DNA from: Bin87 sp965204395
GTDB taxonomy: Bacteria > Chloroflexota > Dehalococcoidia > Lucifugimonadales > UBA3495
Reading direction: 5' to 3'
Assembly: GCA_965204395.1 (NCBI GenBank)
Contig: OZ241987.1
Coordinates: 3,472,001-3,536,000, forward strand
DNA: 64,000 nucleotides
A program made the position numbers and the translations under genes. This document shows, one piece after another, positions 8,794 through 17,070 of this stretch. Below the pieces are notes generated by a model. It did no database searches and was not told the DNA's origin. It saw only the letters and a list, made by a program, of their open reading frames with translations. How positions within the stretch are numbered: the stretch's first letter is position 1; each line of letters begins with the position of its first letter.

Positions 8794-9192
8794 ATGGGAA
8801 TCTTTAACGCAAAAGTCAGCATCGCCAATCTGGCTGGCGGCGACGCTTACGAAACGGAGGCGTTGGTTGACACCGGCGCAACCGATTCGGCGTTCCCCGC
8901 CGCGCTGCTGGCGGAACTGGGGATTCGACCCGAACAGCCAGCCACTTACGTTACGGCTGACGGCTCGGAAGTGGAGTGCGAATACGGATATGCCAGGTTC
9001 ACCGTCGCCCTGGACGACAGTCAAAGCATCAGCGGCGTCGCCCCGGTGGCCTTCTGGCCGGACGAAAGTGGGGTGTGCATCGGTGCGTCGACGCTCCAGT
9101 ATCTAAAACTCGCAGTGGATATGCCGGACGAAAGGTTGGTTCACGTGCGGATGGGAAGGCGTGGTTGGGCTGGCAGATTGGAACGAGGTTGA
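8794..9192 (+). CDS. Retropepsin-like aspartic protease family protein
   Basis: A 132-residue single-domain clan AA aspartic protease. The active-site motif DTGAT begins at D26, preceded by the usual hydrophobic ALV, and a second hydrophobic-glycine segment (VCIGASTLQYLKL) follows near residue 98. Such proteins act as homodimers. A ribosome site (AGGGGGA) precedes the ATG. Bacterial proteins of this kind are often small stand-alone genes of unknown substrate. It is followed after 85 bp by the Rieske gene on the same strand. Confidence 0.78.
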   Translation: MGIFNAKVSIANLAGGDAYETEALVDTGATDSAFPAALLAELGIRPEQPATYVTADGSEVECEYGYARFTVALDDSQSISGVAPVAFWPDESGVCIGASTLQYLKLAVDMPDERLVHVRMGRRGWAGRLERG

Positions 9193-9277
9193 TCGCGCGA
9201 TAGTCGGCGGCTCCAAATTACGTGCGCTGACCCTCGGGCGACCAACCGATGCAAGTGCAGATTGGGAGGAGGGCATC

Positions 9278-11020
9278 ATGGCGACACCGGTTGCGCAACA
9301 GATTCAGGCCGGCAGCGTTGAGGAATTGAAGGCCGGCGGGTGCCGGGTGGTCACCGGCGGCGGACATGCCATCGCGGTGATCTACCACGACGGCCAGGTG
9401 TACGCCGTGGACAACCGCTGTCCCCACATGGGTTTTCCGCTGGACCGGGGCAGCGTGAAGGACGGCATCCTGACCTGCCACTGGCACAATGCGCGGTTCG
9501 ATCTCGCCAGCGGCGGCACTTTCAATCCCTTCGCCGACGACGTACGCAGCTTCCCAGTCACGGTGAAGGATGGGCAGGTGTGGGTGGACCCACAACCGGT
9601 GCAGCGGGACGAGGAAGCGCACTGGGTCGGTCGGCTTCAGGACGGCCTGGAGCACAACATCCGGCTCGTGACGGCGAAATCGGTGCTGGGCCTCCATGCG
9701 GCCGGCGCGGACTATCGGGCGCCGCTGCGCGTGGGCGCCGAGTTCGGTACCACCTACAGCGCGGCCGGCTGGGGCGCGGCCATGACCATGCTGACCGCCG
9801 CGGCCAATATGCTGCCGCACCTGTCCGAGGATGACCGCCCGGTGGCGATGTACCAGGGGTTGCTGCACGTGTCGCGGGAGTGCGCGGGGCGGCCGCCGCG
9901 CTTCGTGGTGGATCCGCTTCCCACCGGCGAAACGCGGCCCGAGGTTTTCAAGCAGTGGTTCCGCAACTTTATCGACGTGCGGGACGAGGACGCCGCCGAA
10001 CGCAGCCTGCGCACCGCCATCGAGTTGGGCATCCCGCCCCGCGATATCGCCGACATGATCTTCGCGGCATCCACGGACCACATCTATCTGGACGCGGGCC
10101 ACACTCTGGACTTTGCCAACAAAGCCTTTGAGCTGCTGGACCACATCGGGTGGGAACACGCGAGCCAGGTCCTGACCAGCCTCGTGCATGGCATGGCCCG
10201 CGCTCGTCGCAGCCAGGAACTCAGCGCGTGGCGGCATCCCATCGACCTGGCGTCGCTGCTGTGGCAGGCGCGGGAGGAACTTCCGTCCCTGCTCGAGGAG
10301 GGCCAACAGGCCGCCGATTGGGATGGCGCGGATGCGCTGGCTCAAGATATGCTCGGCGACAATCCCGCTGACATCGTGGACGCCATCAAGGATGCGATCA
10401 GGCGCGGGGCGACAGCGGAGCAGTTGGGCGGAGCAGCGGCGCACGCGGCGTTTCTCCGGATGGTGCACTTCCACGTGTCCAATGAATTCAACGACTGGGA
10501 CACGGTTCACAACACGCTGACGGCCGCCAACGCCCTGCACCGGGCGTTGCAGCGCGCGCCCTCGCCAGAGCTGCTGCGGGGCGTGTTCGACGTGGCCATG
10601 AGCATCTACCTGGATCGGTTCCTGAACATGCCGGCCCAGCGCATTCCGGAGACGGGCAGCGACCCGGTGGACGGCGCGGCGCTGCTGGCGGAGATACGGG
10701 AGCGACTGGACGTGCGTCAGCAGGTTGAAGAGGTATCGCACTTGGTGTCCCGGTACCTCACCGGCGGAGCGGACCCGGATGGGTTGGTGGCGGCCTTGGG
10801 GCGGGCGATGCTATCGGAGGATTCGGGTTTCCATTCGTTCCAGATCGTCGATGCGGGGTTCAACCAGTACCGCCACCGCCGGGGCACGGAATCGGGTCGG
10901 CACGTGCTGATCGGGATGGCGCGTTACCTGGCCGCCCATGCTCCGACGCCGCGGGCCGTGGGCCAGACCTACCAGATCGCCTTGCGCCTCCACCGGGGCG
11001 AAGAGATTTTTCGCGAGTAG
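9278..11020 (+). CDS. Rieske [2Fe-2S] protein fused to a large helical C-terminal domain
   Basis: The first 105 or so residues form a Rieske domain with the cluster ligands C48/H50 (CPH) and C67/H70 (CHWH). The remaining 470 residues are strongly alpha-helical with scattered His and Asp (for example FAASTDHIYLDAGH, FHVSNEFNDWDTVHN) and no membrane segment. I do not recognise this domain with certainty. A questin-oxidase-like or other oxygenase fold is possible but unproven. It is not the usual ring-hydroxylating alpha subunit, because no 2-His-1-carboxylate signature is apparent. The start at 9278 has GGGAGGAGGG upstream, which is why the longer frame from 9161 is rejected. A soluble redox or oxygenase enzyme is likely. 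Confidence 0.8.
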   Translation: MATPVAQQIQAGSVEELKAGGCRVVTGGGHAIAVIYHDGQVYAVDNRCPHMGFPLDRGSVKDGILTCHWHNARFDLASGGTFNPFADDVRSFPVTVKDGQVWVDPQPVQRDEEAHWVGRLQDGLEHNIRLVTAKSVLGLHAAGADYRAPLRVGAEFGTTYSAAGWGAAMTMLTAAANMLPHLSEDDRPVAMYQGLLHVSRECAGRPPRFVVDPLPTGETRPEVFKQWFRNFIDVRDEDAAERSLRTAIELGIPPRDIADMIFAASTDHIYLDAGHTLDFANKAFELLDHIGWEHASQVLTSLVHGMARARRSQELSAWRHPIDLASLLWQAREELPSLLEEGQQAADWDGADALAQDMLGDNPADIVDAIKDAIRRGATAEQLGGAAAHAAFLRMVHFHVSNEFNDWDTVHNTLTAANALHRALQRAPSPELLRGVFDVAMSIYLDRFLNMPAQRIPETGSDPVDGAALLAEIRERLDVRQQVEEVSHLVSRYLTGGADPDGLVAALGRAMLSEDSGFHSFQIVDAGFNQYRHRRGTESGRHVLIGMARYLAAHAPTPRAVGQTYQIALRLHRGEEIFRE

Positions 11021-11132
11021 TCGGTTGCGGTAACATGCACTCGCTATCTCCTCACGGTTGGACCCTGACGGACTATACGGGTGCGCCGCGAGATCGCTGT
11101 AGTCAGCATTTGACACGAGAGGCGGTAAGACA

Positions 11133-11464
11133 ATGACCGTGCCCGTAGCCACCGTTCAGGCAGCCAAGGACAACATGAGAAAACTCCTGGATGAGGCTTT
11201 CCAGGGACGGTATCGTTCGACCCGATCACTGTTGAGCCCATCGTGGATTACTACGGTGAAGACAACCTCAAGATTGTCGTGGTTTATGACGGTGACTACG
11301 CGCTGCTCGACCCCGACAAGCTCAACAGAATATTTTCCGAACTCAACGACGTACTGTACGACATGGGTTTCTCCAATGTACCCATGGAGTCCTATATTGC
11401 CAAGGACGAATACCCCGAGTGGCTCCGGATGTCCACCTCTGAGCGACCCTGGGAGTGCGAATAA
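11133..11464 (+). pseudogene. Frameshifted small gene upstream of the HEPN protein
   Basis: The reading begins MTVPVATVQAAKDNMRKLLDEAF in one frame and continues PGTVSFDPITVEPIVDYYGED and on to the stop at 11464 in another. Restoring one C in the TTCC run near 11202 joins the two halves into one product of about 110 residues. The downstream half, DNLKIVVVYDGDYALLDP, has a compact alpha/beta character. Its stop overlaps the start of the HEPN gene by 10 bp, so the two form a pair and this gene could be an antitoxin or nucleotidyltransferase-like partner. Either a real lesion or a sequencing error explains the shift. Confidence 0.6.
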
Positions 11465-11952
11465 CCTTGGACTGGCGGCATCTTTTCGACACGGCGAGGG
11501 TTTTGGCCGGAGTTTCCGGATCCGCGGCAGCGCCGGGCAGGCCGAGACAGGCGATGCTCAAGAGGGCTGTAAGCACTGCATACTACGCGATGTTCCACGC
11601 CCTCTGTGCCAGCAACGCCGACGCTCTCGTGGGTGCATCGCGTTCGGGGGACGAACTGGACCTATGGGTCCAGGCTTACCGCGCTCTTGATCACCGGCTG
11701 GCGAAAGACCGTTTGGTGTCATACCGGCGACATAGTCTTATGCCTGAAATCCGCGATTTCGCCAACGTATTTGGCAGCCTGCAGGCGAACCGTCTTGATG
11801 CCGACTACAACCCCCGGAGTGTGTTCACACGCTCTCAGGCGGTTCGACTGATCGATGGTGCTGAAGCGGTAACCAATTCGTTCGACGATATTACGGCACG
11901 ACAACGCAGACTCTTGGCTACGCATTTGCTGGTGGGTCGAAGCAGAGGCTGA
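11455..11952 (+). CDS. HEPN-domain-like protein
   Basis: A 165-residue helical protein with the typical HEPN first-helix phrase RAVSTAYYAMFHALCA and a C-terminal helix (LQANRLDADYNP) as in the stand-alone HEPN family found beside small partner genes. HEPN proteins are often RNases of toxin-antitoxin or defence modules; the RX4-6H motif is not perfectly clear here (RLVSYRRH is a candidate). The ATG at 11455 lies inside the end of the upstream frameshifted gene, so the pair was probably translated together. If the partner is an antitoxin, this protein would now be unopposed. Confidence 0.65.
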   Translation: MRITLDWRHLFDTARVLAGVSGSAAAPGRPRQAMLKRAVSTAYYAMFHALCASNADALVGASRSGDELDLWVQAYRALDHRLAKDRLVSYRRHSLMPEIRDFANVFGSLQANRLDADYNPRSVFTRSQAVRLIDGAEAVTNSFDDITARQRRLLATHLLVGRSRG

Positions 11953-12047
11953 CCCGTCCGATGGTGAGCTTGGATGGGCAACACATCGGCCTCAAGCGAT
12001 GTATTATCAAACCGCTCAACATACTGACTCGACCCGGAGGTCCTGTT

Positions 12048-12248
12048 ATGCCTGACCAAAATGAAATGTCCGTTGACGAACTGCAGCAACTTGCCGACCG
12101 CGCCGGCCTTGGCATGAGCCGAGAGGAGGTCGAAGCCATGAAACCGGTGTACGACCTGTACGCCGCTTACGCCCGCCAGTGCCATGAGATTGAGCTGGGC
12201 GCGACCGAGATGATCGTGGAGTACCACCCCGACTGGCCGGCCGAGTAG
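12048..12248 (+). CDS. Small GatC/AtzG-like protein preceding an amidase
   Basis: A 66-residue acidic helical protein. ATG 12048 is chosen because CGGAGGTCCTG stands just upstream; the open frame extends to 11961 without one. Its layout (VDELQQLADRAGLGMSREEVEAMKPVYDLY) resembles the small helical partners that wrap around amidase-signature enzymes, such as GatC or AtzG. It sits 50 bp before the amidase on the same strand. The function as a chaperone-like subunit of the amidase is inferred from size, helices and position only. Confidence 0.6.
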   Translation: MPDQNEMSVDELQQLADRAGLGMSREEVEAMKPVYDLYAAYARQCHEIELGATEMIVEYHPDWPAE

Positions 12249-12298
12249 CCATATCACTCCATAGCAACGCACCAAGCCAAACAAGGAGTAACTGACTC

Positions 12299-13705
12299 AT
12301 GGCTACATCCGACACCCCTTTGCACTTCCTCACGATACATCAGGCGGGCGAGCTGATGCGCAAGGGCGAGCTTTCGCCGGTGGAACTGACGCGCGCGTGC
12401 CTGGACCGCATCGCCGAGACCGACGACCGCCTGCACTCGTTCATCCTGTTGCTGGCCGACGACGCCATGGAGCAGGCGCGAGTCGCGGAATCCGAAATGC
12501 TGCGCGGCGAATACCGCAGCCGCATGCACGGGATACCCTTCGCGCTGAAAGACCTGTATGACACCGCCGGCGTGCGGACCACGTCCGGTTCGCAGGTGGA
12601 CATTGACCGCGTGCCCAGCGAAGACGCCACCACCACGGCACGGCTCAAAGCGGCCGGCGGCATCCTGCTGGGCAAGCTGGCGATGCACGAATTCGCGCTG
12701 GGCGGCCCCGATTGGACGACGCCGTTTGAGCCGGCCTGCAACCCCTGGAATCTGGCGCACATCACCGGCGGTTCCAGCAGCGGGTCGGGTTCGTCCGTGG
12801 CATCGGGCCAGGCCCTGGGCGCGCTGGGTTCCTGCACCGGCGGGTCGATACGTGGCCCCGCCTCCCTGTGCGGCATCGTCGGCCTGAAGCCCACCTACGG
12901 CCGTGTCAGCCGCGCCGGAGTCGTGACGCTCAGTTGGTCGCAGGACCATGCCGGACCCATGACGTGGACGGTGGAGGACACGGCGTACATGCTCCAGGCC
13001 ATCGCCGGCCACGATCCCAAGGATCCCACGTCGAGCACGGCGCCGGTGCCCGACTACTCGTTATCACTGCGGGAGGGCATTCGTGGCGTCCGGCTCGGAC
13101 TGCCCCGCCATTACTTCTTCGACCCGGATCCCAGCGTCAGCCCCGAGGTGGTCGCTACGGTCGAAAAGGCCATCGGCGAATTGGAAAGCCTGGGCGCAAT
13201 CGTGGAGGAGGTATCCCTGCCCAGCCTGGAACACGTGCGAGCGGCCAACTCGGTCATCATGGTCAGCGAGGCCTACGCTTATCACGAGCCCAATCTCAAG
13301 GCGCGACCGCAGGACTTTGGAGAGATCGTCCGCGAGCGGTTCCGTATCGGCGCGCTGATGTCTGCTGCAGACTACCTGCAGGCCCAACGGGTGCGCACGC
13401 TGGCGCGGCGGGAATTCGCCGAGGTGATGCGCACAGTGGACTTCTTGGTGACGCCCACCATGACGCAACCGGCGGCGGCGTTCGAGGGGTACGATCCCAC
13501 GACCACGGCGCGGGGGCGCAGTTTCACGGCGCCGTTCAACGTTACGGGATTGCCGGCCATCTCGGTGCCGTGCGGGTTCACCGAGAGCGGCTTGCCCATC
13601 GGGATGCAGATTGCGGGCAAACCGTTTGATGAACCGGGCGTGATCCAGGCGGCATACACCTACCAACAACATGCCAAGTGGTACGAGACCCGTCCGCCGA
13701 TCTAG
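12299..13705 (+). CDS. Amidase (amidase signature family)
   Basis: A 468-residue hydrolase of carboxamides. The Ser-cisSer-Lys triad is visible: K84 in ALKDLYD, the serine-rich loop SSS at 159-161 (cis-Ser) in the glycine/serine stretch, and the nucleophile S183 in TGGSIRGPAS. The length fits the family (about 450-500). It is not the tRNA amidotransferase GatA by context, as no GatB is present. With the small helical protein just upstream it resembles the two-component AtzG/AtzE-type amidases. A strong ribosome site (AAGGAG) precedes the ATG. Confidence 0.9.
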   Translation: MATSDTPLHFLTIHQAGELMRKGELSPVELTRACLDRIAETDDRLHSFILLLADDAMEQARVAESEMLRGEYRSRMHGIPFALKDLYDTAGVRTTSGSQVDIDRVPSEDATTTARLKAAGGILLGKLAMHEFALGGPDWTTPFEPACNPWNLAHITGGSSSGSGSSVASGQALGALGSCTGGSIRGPASLCGIVGLKPTYGRVSRAGVVTLSWSQDHAGPMTWTVEDTAYMLQAIAGHDPKDPTSSTAPVPDYSLSLREGIRGVRLGLPRHYFFDPDPSVSPEVVATVEKAIGELESLGAIVEEVSLPSLEHVRAANSVIMVSEAYAYHEPNLKARPQDFGEIVRERFRIGALMSAADYLQAQRVRTLARREFAEVMRTVDFLVTPTMTQPAAAFEGYDPTTTARGRSFTAPFNVTGLPAISVPCGFTESGLPIGMQIAGKPFDEPGVIQAAYTYQQHAKWYETRPPI

Positions 13706-13723
13706 GGAGCGGGACCGAACGGG

Positions 13724-14191
13724 TCAGCCGCCGTCCACCTCGATGACGCAGTCGCAGATGACGGCGGTGTCGCCGGGGAGGGCGGCCATGCCGGGAGCGG
13801 AGCGGGAATGGCGGCCGGCGTCGCCGTAGAGGGCGACAAACAGGTCTGAGGCGCCGTCCACAACGGCGGCCTGCTGGGTGAATGTCGGCGCGCTGTTGAC
13901 CATGCCCACCACCTTCAGGATGCGCGTGACGCGGTCGAGGTCGCCCAGTTCCGCCTTCATTCTCGCAAGCAGATTGAGCGCTGCCATTCGAGCGGCGACG
14001 TAGCCCTCGTCCACGGTGAGGTCTGCGCCCAGTTTGCCCGCGACGCGCTCGCCGGTTGCCATGCGCGAGCCGACGCCTGCGAGCCACATGACGTTGCCGC
14101 TGCGGGTGATGGGCAGGTAGTTGCCGACCGGATCGGGCGGCGGCGGGAGTTCGTAACCCAATTCGGCGAGTTTGGCTTCAACCTGGGCCAT
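13724..14191 (-). CDS. RidA/YjgF-family protein
   Basis: A 155-residue member of the longer RidA subfamily (hydrolysis of reactive enamines/imines, or an unknown hydrolase). It has the characteristic core VAARMAALNLLARMKAELGDLDRV and VVGMVNSAPTFTQQ. The arginine that binds the substrate carboxylate in true RidA is not obviously conserved, so deaminase activity is uncertain. GGAGGT lies just before the start at 14191. It converges with the amidase and leads the following minus-strand genes only in the sense of being last in that array. Compare the canonical RidA at 28491. Confidence 0.85.
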   Translation of the reverse strand: MAQVEAKLAELGYELPPPPDPVGNYLPITRSGNVMWLAGVGSRMATGERVAGKLGADLTVDEGYVAARMAALNLLARMKAELGDLDRVTRILKVVGMVNSAPTFTQQAAVVDGASDLFVALYGDAGRHSRSAPGMAALPGDTAVICDCVIEVDGG

Positions 14192-14275
14192 GTTGATTTT
14201 ACCTCCGGATCAGGTTCGGCGGGAAAGGCGGCAGTAGATCGGTGGGCGCGGTTAGGATGAAGACGCAAACCCAAG

Positions 14276-15049
14276 TCAGTGCTGGCCGATGAACTCCAGC
14301 ACAATCCCGTTCCACATCTCCGGGCGCTCCCAGAAGCCGGCGTGGCCGGCGTCGGGCAGCGACGCGAACCGGCTGGTGGGTATGGCTGCGGCCAGCATCC
14401 GCATCAGGGCCGGGGGAGCGAGCAGGTCGGCATTTCCGGACAGCACCAGTGTCGGCACCCGCATGGTTGACAACCGGGCGTAGGTCATGGGTTCGCGCAA
14501 CGGTTGAGCCGGCAGGACGCCGTAGGGCCGGGTGCTGTGGTCGATTTCGATCCAGCGGGCCGTGCCCTCGGGATCAGTTCCGCGATAAGACGGCCCCAGT
14601 TCGCGTAGCTCGGGAGGCAGACCCTGGATTTCCTGGGGCCGCAACCTGTGCTGGACCTCCAGGTACTCGGGGTCCTGGACGCCGCCGATGGTGTTGGCGG
14701 CTACCAGGCTGCGAACGCGGTCCGGGTGAGTCAGGGCGTAGTCCAGCGAGGGAATTGCGCCGGCGGCGGTACCGACCAGGTGAAACCGGTCCAGACCCAG
14801 ATGCTCGACCAGACCGTGGAGATCGTCGCCCTGGAAACCCGGTTGTTCGGAGTCGTCGGTAGGTCGTGAGCGACCCCAGGTGCGGCGGTCGTATGAGATG
14901 CACCGGTAACCTGCGGCGGTGAAGGTCGGGAGTTGATGTACCCAGCATTCGGTGGTGCCGGTGGCCGCGTGCAGCAGGATCACCGGAACGCCGGAGCCTC
15001 CGGTGTCCTCGTACCACAGGTCGACGCCGGGCAGGTTCAGGTGGGGCAT
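14276..15049 (-). CDS. Alpha/beta hydrolase-fold protein with the nucleophile serine replaced
   Basis: A 257-residue protein with the full alpha/beta hydrolase sequence pattern: oxyanion HAATGT near 27, GLDRFHLVG before the nucleophile elbow, a GNADLL acid region and DAGHAGFWE as the histidine. The elbow reads G93-T-A-A-G97 instead of G-x-S-x-G, so the nucleophile position is Ala95. Either the enzyme uses another chemistry (as cofactor-independent dioxygenases and some lyases of this fold do) or it is inactive. Its start overlaps the ribosome-site region at the end of the next upstream gene (4-bp gap), indicating translational coupling with the 15054 esterase-like gene. Confidence 0.82.
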   Translation of the reverse strand: MPHLNLPGVDLWYEDTGGSGVPVILLHAATGTTECWVHQLPTFTAAGYRCISYDRRTWGRSRPTDDSEQPGFQGDDLHGLVEHLGLDRFHLVGTAAGAIPSLDYALTHPDRVRSLVAANTIGGVQDPEYLEVQHRLRPQEIQGLPPELRELGPSYRGTDPEGTARWIEIDHSTRPYGVLPAQPLREPMTYARLSTMRVPTLVLSGNADLLAPPALMRMLAAAIPTSRFASLPDAGHAGFWERPEMWNGIVLEFIGQH

Positions 15050-15053
15050 GAGA

Positions 15054-15971
15054 TCATCCTTGCCAGTGAGGTGGGAGGCTCGGCTCCGACATGCCGAACT
15101 GACGGGAAAGCCATTCCTCGCTGTGCCTGCCGTCCTTGAACCCGGAATGTTCCGCTTCGTGAACGTCGGTTGAGCCCGGGATCGTCTCGATCATGGTTGC
15201 CAGCGCGTCGGCGCTCAGGGCCGAACCGTGGGCGCCGGCCATGATGAGCGTCGTGGAGTCCACGCGGGGCGCGAACCAGCGCAGGTCGAAATATGACAGG
15301 GTGCGTCGCACAGCAGCCTCGCGGTCTGGATGCAGGCGCAGGTAGTCGTTTATTTCCTCCAGCGGGTATGCGCTGGTGCGCGGCGCGAGATCCGAAGTGG
15401 CGTACAGCAGGGTTGGCGTGCTCACGAGGTGGGTGATGTGGGTACTCAGCGCGGCGGTGGTGAACGCTAGGTCGTTGCCGATGGCGGCTATGCGAGTGGC
15501 GTCCACCTGCGGCAGGCCGGCGAGATACTCGGCGCCGCGACAGCAGTCAGCGATGATGCACCGGTACACATAGGCCGACGGGTCATCAATGCCATCGGTG
15601 AACATCCCGGGGAATGCGGCGGCGTAGGGTTGATCCGCCAGTCGCTGGCCTCGCACGCAGATGGCAAGGGTCACGTGCTCCCTCCGCTGGTGGTTGGACG
15701 CACCCTGCGGCACCAGGTCGGTCACGCTGCCGTAGCGCGGCAGATGGTAGCGCGCGGGAAAGGGGCCATCGCCGTGGGGGATGCTCAGGTAGGCGTAGAT
15801 GCGGTAGGGACCGATGGAGGTGAGACGGACACCGTAGGCGGTGGCGAAATCGGTGGACCGGAGAGGGATTTCCTCGACCTCCGGGGCCGGTGGTATGGCG
15901 GCCAACTCGGCAATCACGTGGTCCCAATAGGCGTTGAAATCGTCGGGTGGCGCGCCGTTGGATGAGGTCAT
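15054..15971 (-). CDS. Acetyl-xylan-esterase-like protein without the catalytic serine
   Basis: A 305-residue member of the AXE1/cephalosporin-C deacetylase group, clearly paralogous to the next gene: both have the DFNAYWDHVI/DIDAFWEDVL opening, a Cys-Arg-Gly (CCRGAEYL/ACRGVDFL) segment and a YLRLHPDREAAVRRTLSYFD/YLRLYPDRREEVENTLAYFD match. Where the paralogue has GHSQGG, this one has G165-N-D-L-A169, so the nucleophile is Asp167 and the following glycine is lost. It is probably not a classical serine esterase. It is coupled downstream to the 14276 hydrolase-fold gene and lies 24 bp after the intact paralogue, so the three look like one operon. Confidence 0.8.
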   Translation of the reverse strand: MTSSNGAPPDDFNAYWDHVIAELAAIPPAPEVEEIPLRSTDFATAYGVRLTSIGPYRIYAYLSIPHGDGPFPARYHLPRYGSVTDLVPQGASNHQRREHVTLAICVRGQRLADQPYAAAFPGMFTDGIDDPSAYVYRCIIADCCRGAEYLAGLPQVDATRIAAIGNDLAFTTAALSTHITHLVSTPTLLYATSDLAPRTSAYPLEEINDYLRLHPDREAAVRRTLSYFDLRWFAPRVDSTTLIMAGAHGSALSADALATMIETIPGSTDVHEAEHSGFKDGRHSEEWLSRQFGMSEPSLPPHWQG

Positions 15972-15995
15972 GTCGTTAGGTCCCGTCAGATGGGG

Positions 15996-16922
15996 TCAGA
16001 ATTGCAGGTGCTGGGCCATGAACACGTCCACCACCGCCGCGTGCTCGTGGTTGTTGGCGTCGTGTCCGTGGCCGTCGTAGGCGTACATGCGCTTGTCGTC
16101 GCTGGCGATGGCATCGAACATGGCGAACCCGGTTTCCGGCGGGCAGGTGCTGTCCTGCAAGCCCACGCTGACGATGATGGGGCAGGTGATGCGGGGAGCC
16201 AGGCTGATGCCGTCGAAGTAGGCCAGGGTGTTCTCCACCTCCTCACGCCGGTCTGGATAGAGGCGGAGATAGTCGGCGATTTCCTGGTAGGGATAGGCGT
16301 CGGTCAGTTCGATGGAATCCATGTAGCCGCAGAGGTAGGGAGCGCCGGCCGCCGCCGCCTTGATTTCGGGACGCAGGGCGGCGGTGGATACGGTCAAGCC
16401 GCCGCCCTGGCTATGGCCGGTTACGCCAATGCGGTCGCCGTTGACCTCGTCACGGGAGAGGAGAAAATCCACGCCACGGCAGGCGTCCATGTAGAAACCG
16501 CGATAGGAGTAGGTGTTGCGATCAATCATGCCGTAGGTGAGGAGGCCGGGATAGCCGGGGTTGAACTGGCGATTGCTGCGCAGCTTGCCGCGCGGGGCGA
16601 CGCTGAACGCCGCGTAACCCTTGGCGGCCCAGGCTTTGGGCACCGGAGGCTCCATGTTGTAGCCGGGCACCTGCAACAGGCCGGGCAGCCTACCCTCGCG
16701 TGCGCACGGCACCGCGTACCAGCCGGCGATCCGCACGTGATCCAGGCTGGTGAAAAAGACCTCGTAAACGTCGATGCGTTCGGTGGACCGCAGCGGGTCG
16801 TGGATGACCTCCGGATCCAGGGGGATGCGAGCGGTTTCCGCAAGCACGTCCTCCCAGAACGCGTCGATGTCGTCCGGTCTGCGGATGTTGGATACGTACT
16901 GGTCAGCGGGCGGCCTCGGCAT
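15996..16922 (-). CDS. Acetyl-xylan-esterase / cephalosporin-C-deacetylase family hydrolase
   Basis: A 308-residue esterase that would remove acetyl groups from sugars or related esters. It has the nucleophile elbow GHSQGG and a histidine-rich C-terminus (YDGHGHDANNHEH) typical of AXE1 proteins. GAGGAA stands close before the start at 16922. No signal peptide is seen, so it is cytoplasmic. It is the first gene of a minus-strand trio with the serine-less paralogue and the serine-less alpha/beta hydrolase-fold protein. Confidence 0.87.
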   Translation of the reverse strand: MPRPPADQYVSNIRRPDDIDAFWEDVLAETARIPLDPEVIHDPLRSTERIDVYEVFFTSLDHVRIAGWYAVPCAREGRLPGLLQVPGYNMEPPVPKAWAAKGYAAFSVAPRGKLRSNRQFNPGYPGLLTYGMIDRNTYSYRGFYMDACRGVDFLLSRDEVNGDRIGVTGHSQGGGLTVSTAALRPEIKAAAAGAPYLCGYMDSIELTDAYPYQEIADYLRLYPDRREEVENTLAYFDGISLAPRITCPIIVSVGLQDSTCPPETGFAMFDAIASDDKRMYAYDGHGHDANNHEHAAVVDVFMAQHLQF

Positions 16923-17070
16923 GGTTCCTCGGTGGACAGCTGAGCACGGGATCGCGTCCCTGGCTCAATATGTCTATGGCAGGATTGGTAACAGGTCGGC
17001 ACGTAATCTAACACGGTGCCTTGGCGGCGGTCTATGTCTGGTCGACGAGTTAACGGTTACCGCGCCAAGC

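Noticed and set aside
9218..10741. 507-codon minus-strand frame
   Set aside because: A shadow of the Rieske fusion gene, caused by high GC content.
15990..16943. 317-codon plus-strand frame
   Set aside because: Antisense to the intact AXE1 gene with GHSQGG; no family features.
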